A DNA stretch of 64,000 nucleotides from NCBI GenBank assembly GCA_933228675.1, contig OW121743.1:90393998-90457997 (forward strand), written 5' to 3'. Of this stretch, positions 1 through 64,000 are shown piece after piece (position 1 is the stretch's first letter; each line of letters begins with the position of its first letter). The position numbers were made by a program, and so were the translations under genes. This DNA comes from Stomorhina lunata (lineage: Eukaryota; Arthropoda; Insecta; Diptera; Rhiniidae). The notes below the pieces were generated by a model. That model worked only from the letters and a program-made list of their open reading frames with translations. It was not told where the DNA came from and did no database searches.

Positions 1-1220
1 ATGTTAAACAAATCCAATACCTGTCTCATAAATTTTATGTTCAACCAAAATAAATTGTTCTCTGTTTTAATAATAGATCCATCTGCTACAATGGTTGCAA
101 AAAGCGATGATATAAATCATTTTTTATATTTTTATTATGACAATTTAAAATTTTACAATGATTCATAATGCAAAAATATCCGCAACTACAACTGTTATTA
201 CAAATATTAATGTTAAAGAGGGAATACAGATTTAGAGTTTTTACAAATATAAAATATATTTTCATTTGTGTTACATTTGTTGTATACATATATTACTAAA
301 ACATTAGTGAGGTCAAAAAATTAGTGTTAAATATTTCTATTCAAAACACTTCTTATAAAACTTGTATAACACATACATATATAGGTAGTAATTGAAATAT
401 AAAGAAAATCTTCAAATCTTTTGATTACTTTTGCAAACATAATTTAGCTTAAATCACTTCCTTATCCAGGGATAACCTTAATATAATATTTGTTATAAAA
501 AATACTACAAACAAAAAACTACAACATTACAAGTAACAACAATAATATAATATTTTATAGAGAAAAAAAAAATATATATTTACAAAAATAAAACAATCTA
601 TCAACAAAAATGATGATGTCTCATGACACTGATTTTCATTTATTTTTGTTTTATTCCTCATCATTTTTATTTATTATTATGGACTAGATTTTTTTTCCAC
701 AAAGCCAAAAAAATACATCCTTGGGGATATAAAACACACACACACAAAAATCAGGAACTGCAGCAAAAAGTTAAAAGAAAGAAGAAAAATCAAATCAAAA
801 TATAATTTCCGCTTATCGTAGGATTATGACATATCATGTATTGAAAAGAACAAAAAAAAATAAGAAAGTACGGGAGACTTTTGAAATAAAATGAACCATG
901 ATATAGCATATAATCATTGTATTAAGTTAAATGACAAAGAACGAAAATAGATTTATCTTTTTTTTGTCATTTGAAATGATTTATGGTGTTTTTACTTTTC
1001 TTTGGTTATGGTTAAAAAATAAGTTTTTCTTAACAAAAAAAATGTGTAATTAAATGAGGCCATGAATTTTTTCAAACCTCCTTGAAATATGCAATACAAT
1101 TGTTTAAAAAAATGATTTAATTATGATTCAAGTTCAAGTTGATTTACTTGATTCCTGTGTCCAAATTATCTCGATAGGGGGAGGATACTAACAATTGATT
1201 CAAATCATACATACTTTTTT
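1..1220. other. Non-coding, presumed upstream intron of mgl
   Basis: AT-rich sequence with no exon-like segment; short open frames have no recognisable domain or coding-like composition. Because the first exon in view starts in phase 1 behind a good acceptor, this stretch is inferred to be part of a large 5' intron. No LDLa cysteine pattern was seen. Confidence 0.6.
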
Positions 1221-2150
1221 TTCTGTAGAAGAATTTTTTTTATCGAAATTTTGTCTAAAACAAAAATTTATTATCGAATATTTTTCTATAGAAAAATTTT
1301 TTTATCGAAAATTTTTTATCGAAAATTTTCTTTAGAAAAATTTTTTTATCGAAAATTTTTCCATCGAAAAATTTTTTTATCAAAAATTTTTCTATAGAAA
1401 AATTTTTTTATCGAAAATTTTTCTATAGAAAAATTTTTTTATCGAAAATTTTTCTATAGAAAAATTTTTTTATCAAAAATTTTTCTATAGAAAAATTTTT
1501 TTAACGAAAATTTTTCTATAGAAAAATTTTTTTATCGAAAATTTTTCTATAGAAAAATTGTTTTATCGAAAATTTTTCTATAGAAAAATTGTTTTATCGA
1601 AAATTTCTCTATAGAAAAATTTTTTTATCGAAAATTTTTCCATAGAAAAATTTTTTTATCGAAAATTTTTCTATAGAAAAATTTTTTTATCGAAAATTTT
1701 TCTATAGAAAAATTTTTTTATCGAAAATTTTTCTATAGAAAAATTTTTTTATCGAAAATTTTTCTATAGAAAAATTTTTTTATCGAAAATTTTTCTATAG
1801 AAAAATTTTTTTATCGAAAATTTTTCTATAGAAAAATTTTTTTATCGAAAAATTTTCTATAGAAAATTTTTTTCATCGAGAATTTTCTGTAGAAAATTTT
1901 TTTCATCGAAAATTTTCTATAGAAAATTTTTTTCATCGAAAATTTTCTATAGAAAATTTTTTTCATCGAAAATTTTCTATAGAAAAATTTTTTTTATCGA
2001 AAATTTTCTATAGAAAAATGTTTTTATCGACAATTTTTCTATCGAAAAATTTTTTTATCGAAAATTTTTCTATAGAAGAATTTTTTTATCGAAAATTTTT
2101 CTGTAGAAAAAATTTTTTTATCGAAATTTTGTCTGTAAAAATTTTTTTTT
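1221..2150. repeat. Tandem array S1, 31-bp unit
   Basis: About 30 head-to-tail copies of a 31-bp unit built from CTATAGAAAAATTTTTTT followed by ATCGAAAATTTTT. Central copies are nearly identical; both edges decay (copies with TCATCGAAAATTTTC and poly-T at the right). Each unit contains the palindrome core TTCTATAGAA. It lies in the upstream intron of mgl. Confidence 0.95.
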
Positions 2151-3699
2151 TTTTTTTGGTCCTTTTTTCACTAACAATTTTTTTTTATGTTTAAATAAAA
2201 TCTAAATGCTAAAAGGACCAATGTCAACAATTTATTAGACTTTTTTTTTACTAATTTTACCCATATCTTATTAAATATATATGTTATAAGTTATTAGATA
2301 TATCCTCTAAATTCAATAATATTTTCAGTAGCATAACAAACAGTTGGTGAATTATATTGTTTTTTTTTTTGTCAATATTTCTTGTAAAAGGGCCGATGTC
2401 ACAGAAAAAAATATAAAATGTAAAAATTAGTTAGTGCTAAAAGGGCCAATGTCATATTTTTTTTTCTGCATTTGGATCTTTTTCAAAGAATTGATTTTTC
2501 ATGCCCTCTATAAGATCATAGTAAATGACTTATCCAAATTTTATGAGCGAAACTTGGAAATTAGCTGAGATATAAGGAAAATACAATCTTATAAAAATTT
2601 CATTTCTTATTTTTTCAAAACTAGTTTTTTTGACATTGGCTCTTTTAACACCAAGCCACAGACTTATAAATGTAAAATACAAACAACTTTTTTTACTATA
2701 TGCAATTATATCGAGTAATTATGTTAAATAAAACTATTGCATACCTTAGGGATGGTTTCTGATACAAACGTTCAATGCTTGTCTTTTTATTTTTCTTTTA
2801 AGTAATAAGAAACTGTTATAAAAGAAAATTTAATATATTTATATTAATATTACTACCCAGATATACAATTACCAATCTTTCGAACATTTTTCCAAAGAAA
2901 ATTTTTTAAACAAAATTTGTCTTGTTTTCCAAAATTTTGTTTGTTAATTAAAATTCATTAAAATTCAATTTTTGAAAATTTTCTAAAGCAACTTCTGGCC
3001 CTCAGCTATTCTATTATTCTACAATTATGTTTTATTTAAGTTCATATCTATTTATTTTATAATGAGGGTAATTGTTCATGGCAATTTATTTAGTTTAAGG
3101 AGATAAAAAACTATTTATTTCTTGTTCCTTTGTTAAAATAAATAATAGTAATAAACCAGCCAGAAGGCAAAAATTCTTTTACGAGTTTCTTCTATTATTT
3201 TCACTAAAATTCGTTTATACAGATTTGTAAGAGCAGTATCTTCATTTTGTTTCACAGGATATTTTTTCTACGTTTCCCTAAAAAAAAACTTCCAAGTTGT
3301 TTAGAATAAGGTGTTTACAGAACTTGAAAGTAAAAAAGAAATGAGGGAAATACACTTGTTAAGTGTATCTTTTCCTACCAAGTTTCTGTGTTTCTTTTTC
3401 CGTTGCTGCTATGTTGACTGTTGTTGTTAGCATTTCTCCCTTTAAAGGGGCAAAATTGCAGCTATGGGTTTTTACATTATTGTTGAATTCTTATTATTGC
3501 TTTAATAGCTCAAGTTTTATATCTTCTAGAAATCTAAATTTTTAATAAAAAAAGTGCTTTGTTATGACATATTAATACTTATCCAAGAAAGATTTCTAAA
3601 TATTGCATACTTTTAGGATATTCCCCAAAGCCATACTAAACCCCAAAAATGAATTACCACTTGTCGGAATATTTTTGGTGAAATCGTGTAGAAAGCTTT
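2151..3699. other. Non-coding intronic stretch with a recurring 16-bp word
   Basis: No gene seen. The 16-bp word AAAAGGRCCRATGTCA occurs directly at 2211-2226, 2386-2401 and 2439-2454, and inverted at 2631-2646 (TGACATTGGCTCTTTT). The remainder is AT-rich unique-looking sequence. Confidence 0.7.
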
Positions 3700-5300
3700 A
3701 GAAAATGTTTGAAAATTTTCCTATAAAAATAGAAAATTTTTGAAAAATGTTGCTTTAAAATAAAAAATATTTGAAAAATGTTTCTATAAAACTAAAAAAA
3801 ATTTAAAAAATTTCCTATAAAAATAAAAAAATTTTAAAAAATTTCCTATACAAATAGTAAATTTTTGAAAAATTTCCTATAAAAATAGAAGATTTTTGAA
3901 AAATTTCCTATAAAAATAGAAAATTTTTGAAAAATTTCCTATAAAAATAGAAAATTTTTGAAAAATTTCCTATAAAAATAGAAAATTTTTGAAAAATTTC
4001 CTATAAAAATAGAAAACTTTCGAAAAATTTCCTATAAAAATAGAAAATTTTTGAAAAATTGTATATAAAAATAGAAAATTTTTGAAAAATTTCCTATAAA
4101 AATAGAAAATTTTTGAAAAATTTCCTATAAAAATAGAAAATTTTTGAAAAATTTCCTATAAAAATAGAAAATTTTTGAAAAATTTCCTATAAAAATAGAA
4201 AATTTTTGAAAAATTTCCTATAAAAATAGAAAATTTTTGAAAAATTTCCTATAAAAATAGAAAATTTTTGAAAAATTTCCTATAAAAATAGAAAATTTTT
4301 GAAAAATTTCCTATAAAAATAGAAAATTTTTGAAAAATTTCCTATAAAAATAGAAAACTTTTGAAAAATTTCCTATAAAAATAGAAAATTTTTGGAAAAT
4401 TTAATATAAAAATAGAAAGATTATGAAAAATTTCCTACTAAAATATAAAATTTTTTGAAAAATTTCCTATAAAAATAGAAAATTTTTTAAGAATTTCCTA
4501 TAAAAACAGAAAATTTTTGAAAAATTTCCTATAAAAATAAAAATTTTTTAAAAAATTCCTTTAAAAAAAGGAAATTATTTTTAAAATTTCCTATAAAAAT
4601 AGATAATTTTTGAAAAATTTCCTATAAAATTGGAAAATTTTTTAAAAATTTCCTATAAAAATAGAAAAATTTTCTATAAAAATAAATTTTTTTAATTTTA
4701 AGTTTTCTATAAAAAATGCTTGAAAAATTTCTTTTTAAAATTAAAATTTTTGAAACAATTTTCTATCAAAATAGAAAATTTTTTTGAAAAATTTCCTATA
4801 AAAATAGAAAATTTTTTGAAAAATTTCCTATAAAAAAGGAAATTTTTGAAGAACTTCCTATAAAATTAAAAAAATGGAGAAAAATTTCCTATAAAAATAG
4901 AAAATTTTTTTTAAGAATTTCCTATAAAAATCGAAAATTTTTAAAAAATTTCCCATAAATATAGGACATATTTGAAAAATTTCCTAAAAAAAATAGAAAA
5001 TTTTTTAAACATTTTCTATAAAAATAGAAAATTAAAATTAAAAAATTAAAAAAAAAATCTATAAAAATACGAAATTTTTGAAAAATTGAAAATTTTACAA
5101 CAAAATTCTATAAAAATAGAAAATTTTCGAAAATTTTCCTATAAAAATATAATATTTTTGAAAACATTCCTACAAAAATAGAAAATGTTTAAAAATTTTA
5201 CTGTAAAAATAGAAATTTTTTGATATTTTGAAATGTTTATTTTTGAAAAATTTTCTATAAAAAAAGAAAATTAAAAAAAAATTGTTACAAAAATAAAATT
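3700..5300. repeat. Tandem array S2, 31-bp unit
   Basis: About 50 copies of a 31-bp unit made of CCTATAAAAATAG, AAAATTTTTG and AAAAATTT. The block about 3890-4400 is nearly homogeneous; copies beyond about 4400 are progressively degenerate. The same monomer forms array S3 at 6555-7425. Confidence 0.95.
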
Positions 5301-6269
5301 TTATCATAAATATCATATTGCATACTTTTGGGAGATTTCCAAATTTTAGATAATAAGAATTGTGTAACATATTACAGTTTTATTAAGTTCAAGGGTTTAC
5401 TTTTTTAATAATCTATGAATGAGTTTGATATACTGATAACTAAATTAAATTCTAAAAATTATGTTGCATACTTTTAGTATTTTAAACAAAAAAATTTGAA
5501 TTCAAATTGTAAATAAGCAATCAATTACTATATTTCTATGAAAAATAATTTCTCCCCTAAAATCGTTCAACATGATGTTTTATAATAACTCTTTTACTTC
5601 GATCACTACCAAATACCATAATTCAGCTCCACATTTCTTTGGTTTTTCAAGGCAAAAAGCAACAAAAGAGTTTTTTAGCCTTTTTCTGTAGTTATCTCCA
5701 ACGAGAGACGAGTGATGTTTGTTTTTGTTATCCTGTCAATGTTTGCGAAATGTATTGTCTGTTAAAAGGACTCCCCAATGATTTAACAACAGTGGTTGCA
5801 AAATCGTCAACAACAAAGGAGGTGGCAGCGATATGAATTTGTAAAAGAAATATATACTGTTGAATGCTCTTGTTAGCCGAAAACATCAACAGCTGTACAA
5901 GTTCCCCCTCTTTCTAGCCCTTTATGGATACATATGAAATTTTAAAATTACTGGCTGACTGGTTGACTGGCATATAAATATTTGTTTCGCTTAAACCGTC
6001 ATATGAATTTAAATTTTAATATATCAAAATATTTAAAAAGAATGAAATGGAATATTAAAACTGCCATTACATAAATGAATTCAAACATATTTTTTCTTCA
6101 TTTCAATATTTAACAAAAGAATACACAGTAAAGAAAAACCACCAAAAATGAAATTGAAACATTTTTAAATAAAAAAAAATTGTAATATAAAGTGAATATT
6201 TAAATTTTAAACAAATATTTAAAACCAGCTTTTTTAAATTTACTAATGAATTCGTATTTTCTGTTACAG
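5301..6269. other. Unique intronic sequence before mgl exon A
   Basis: No gene recognised. It contains two TTGCATACTTTT words (near 5320 and 5463) that belong to a motif scattered over the introns. A 66-codon open frame at 5639-5836 has no recognised domain. The stretch ends in the exon A splice acceptor. Confidence 0.6.
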
Positions 6270-60600
<54,331 letters not shown>

Positions 60601-61560
60601 TATAAACCCTAACATCAAATCTTAGCTACGGCTACAACAATAACATTAACAACATGTGGAACAACTACTATAAAAAGAACAAATTTAAATCTAATTTAAC
60701 AGGAAACCTAGACAAAACAAGACAAATTAAATTGGTCAAAACCATAAGAAAATGTGAAACAGAAAACAGATATTAAATTATTTATATATACAAGAGAATA
60801 GATTTTTTATAGAAATTTAAGTAAAACTGAACAAAATTACATATCTTGGAAAATAAAAAGTGTAAAGGAAAAATGATAAAATGGCAACACTAATAAATTG
60901 TCAATCTCAATCTCTCTCTCGTTCGAAAACCTTAGAAACTCTGTGTAAATATTCAGCAAAATAACAGCAAAGTTTAGAGTTTTCATGATTTTTTTTTTTT
61001 TTTTTGATATACATACACTGAGAGAAAAAATTTAATCTTAAACATAAAAAGACAATATTTAAAACAGAAAATCTTAAGAAAATTTAAACAGATTTTTTGT
61101 ATTTATTTATAAATAAAATAAAAAAAATCAAACAATTTTGTAAAAACTAGTAATGAAACAAATGTAAACTAAAAAAAGAAAAAGAAAAAATTTAAATAGT
61201 TTTCTAAATATTTTATATATTTTTTTATAAAAAACAACAAAAAAAAAATATGAAATAAAAAAATTAAATATAAAAAACTATAAATAGTTTAATAAAATAT
61301 ATTTTTCATTAGTTAAAATTTTCACATTTATTATTATCAAAGAAACAAAAAAGCAAATTTTCGAACAAAAATTTTATTTCAAACAAAAAATATTTATTTA
61401 TAAAAAATTTAATTAATTATTTAAAATCAAAAAAAAAATAAAGTGTAATATTTTTTATGTTATAATTATAAATTAAATATCTTTTTCAGTAACTTTTTTT
61501 AACCAAAAAGAAAAAAACGTAAAAAATAATTTCTTATAGTCCGATTCACTTAAATATACC
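60601..61560 (+). other. mgl: 3' UTR of mgl and downstream flank with candidate poly(A) signals
   Basis: AATAAA hexamers follow the stop at 60852-60857, 60892-60897, 61112-61117, 61117-61122, 61254-61259, 61291-61296 and 61437-61442. Which is used cannot be read from sequence; several may be. The region is extremely A-rich and has no further coding signal. Confidence 0.65.
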
Positions 61561-61629
61561 CAACTGAAATGGGTAAGTAAAACAATTATATTAAGAAATT
61601 GGCTTAAACAAATCAGTCATTTTATTTAA

Positions 61630-63216
61630 AAGCCGCGTTACAATGCGTTATAGTACATTATAAAGGCATTTTAATGAGTTATAATGTACTATAATTGTAT
61701 TGTAATGTATTATAATACACTATAATTATTATAATGCTACAATGCATTATAATGCATTCGATGCGTTATAATGTATCACTATCTCTTTATAATGAATTAT
61801 AATTGCATTAAAATCACATTATCATGTGTTATAAGACATTAAAGTTGTATTACAATACTTTATATAATGGCATTATAATGCGTTATAATACATTACAATT
61901 GCATTGTAATACGTTATAATATATTATAAACGCATTATAATGCATTATCATACATAACAAATGCATTATAATACATTCTTATTGTATTATAATGCGTTAT
62001 AATTAATTATAATCCTATTATAATACATTATAATGGGTTATAATATATTTTAATCACATGAAATTCTGTTACAAAACATTTATAATATATCATAAACTCA
62101 TTATAATGCGCTACCTAACAATATAATTGGATTATAAAGCATTATTATAGATTGCAATTGTATTATAATACGTTATAATATCTTATAATTGCATTATACT
62201 GCCTTATAACACATTATAATTACATTATAATGCATTTTAATTGCATTATAATGCATTATAATACGTTATAATACATTATAATCCCATTTTATTACATTAT
62301 ACTTGCATTATAATGAGTTATAATACACTATAATCAGAATGAATTGTGTTACAAGACATTATAATTGCATTATAATGCGTTATAATTCATTGTAATCACA
62401 TAATAATGTGTTATAATGCATTTAAATGCGTTATAAAGCATCATTATCATGTTATAATGCATTATGTCACATAAAAAGCACATTATAATGTGTTATAAGA
62501 TATTATAATACTTTATAATGTATTATAAACTCATTATAATGCACTATATTAAAATTGCATTATAATGCGTTATGTTACATTATAATTGTATTATATTACG
62601 TTGTAATATATTATAAAAGCATTATATAAGGCACATCATATATTATAATCGCATTTTAATATTTTATAATACATTATAAGCACTTTATTATAAAATATTA
62701 TAATCGCTTTATAATACAGTATAATTACATGAAATTAGGTTATAAAACATTATTATTGTATTATAATGCATTATAATTCTTTATAATCACACTGTAATGT
62801 ATTATAATGCGTTATAACACATTATAATTATATTATTATGCATTATGATAGGTTATAATGTATTATAATCGCATTATAATGCATAATTATACATTACAAT
62901 TGCCGTATAACGCATTATAATGCGTTATAATAGATTTTAATTGCATTATAATGCATTATTTAATTTTATAATTGCATTATGATACGTTATAATACATTAT
63001 AATGCAATTATAATGCATAATTATACATTATAATTGCATTATAATGCTTTCTAATTCATTATAATCACACTATAATGTATTATAATGCGTTATAATACAT
63101 TATAATTGTATATAATTGCATTATTATGCATTATGATACGTTATAATGTATCATAATCGCATTATAATGTGTTATAATACATTATAATTGCATTATAATG
63201 CAAAATCTTTTTTTAG

Positions 63217-63256
<40 letters not shown>

Positions 63257-64000
63257 TTTAATATAATCGCATTATAATGCATAATTATATAATATAATCG
63301 TAGTATAATGCATTATCTAATATTATAATTGCATTATTATGCATTGTGATACACTATAATACAATTTAATGCATTATAATAACATTATAATGCATAATTA
63401 TACATTATAATCGCAGTATAATGCATTATAATGCGTTATAATACATTATAATTGATTGTATTGCATTGCATATTGCATTATCTAATATTATAGTTGCATT
63501 ATTATGCATTATGATACATTATAATACATTTTATTGTATTATAGTCTCACTCACGCATTATAATGCGTTATGATATATTATAATTGCATTATAATGCATT
63601 ACCTTATATGATAATTACGTTATAATGCATTATGATATGTTATAATGTATTATAATCACGTTATAATGCATAATTATGCATCGTAATTACAGTATAACGC
63701 ATTATAATTCGTTATAATAAGTTATAATTGCTTTATCTAATATTATAATTGCATTATGATACATTATAATACAATAAAATTTATTATAATCGCATTACAA
63801 TGAGATTATAATACATTATAATGCATTAAAATCACATTACAATGCATAATTATTCATCATAATCGCAGTATAACACATTACAATGCATAATTATTCATTA
63901 TAATCTCAGTATAACGCATTATAATACATGATAATTGCATTATAATGCACTACCTAACATTATAATTGCATTATTATGCATTATGATACATTATAATACA
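61630..64000. repeat. Self-complementary TTATAA repeat, about 10-11 bp period, running off the right edge
   Basis: Degenerate tandem copies of words such as GCATTATAAT, GCGTTATAAT and ACATTATAAT, mostly 10 or 11 bp apart over at least 2.37 kb. CATTATAATG is a perfect palindrome, so the array reads nearly the same on both strands. It is interrupted by an (AT)n run at about 63220-63250. Confidence 0.93.

Overview
The window is AT-rich animal nuclear DNA that fits a higher fly (Schizophora, possibly a calyptrate such as a blowfly or house-fly relative). The species is inferred, not proven. It holds one protein-coding gene, on the + strand: the ortholog of megalin/LRP2 (Drosophila mgl), a giant endocytic receptor of the LDL-receptor family. 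The gene enters from the left edge already in progress and ends at a TGA at 60600. Thirteen exons join through GT-AG introns without a frame error into about 4617 residues. The order is 6+ LDLa repeats, 2 EGF, 2 YWTD propellers, 8 LDLa, 4 propellers, 10 LDLa, 1 propeller, 11 LDLa, 1 propeller, juxtamembrane EGFs, a transmembrane helix and a 157-residue tail with an NPMY endocytosis motif. Only the signal peptide and probably one LDLa repeat lie upstream.

Layout: 1-6269 is upstream intron. 6270-47080 carries the first four exons in view, separated by very large introns, one of about 34.4 kb. 47081-60600 is a compact 3' part with very large exons and introns of only 60-71 bp. 60601 to about 61560 is 3' UTR and flank. 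From about 61630 to the right edge lies a degenerate, self-complementary TTATAA-rich repeat.

The large introns are dominated by nine tandem arrays, nearly all with a 31-bp unit although their sequences differ; most share the palindrome TTTTCTATAGAAAA. Two of the largest (31.2-33.4 kb and 34.7-37.6 kb) are inverted copies of the same monomer. Between the arrays are small terminal-inverted-repeat elements, a long foldback element, and two domains packed with AAAGCTTT-like words.

The most striking find is in the 1.9-kb intron between the first two LDLa exons. Two complete hammerhead self-cleaving ribozyme motifs (7550-7612 and 8038-8100) lie in identical orientation 488 bp apart inside 236-bp direct repeats. 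This is the architecture of a retrozyme or a non-autonomous Penelope-like element. They lie in the sense orientation of the gene, so transcription of the host gene would produce them and could release a 488-nt RNA from the intron.
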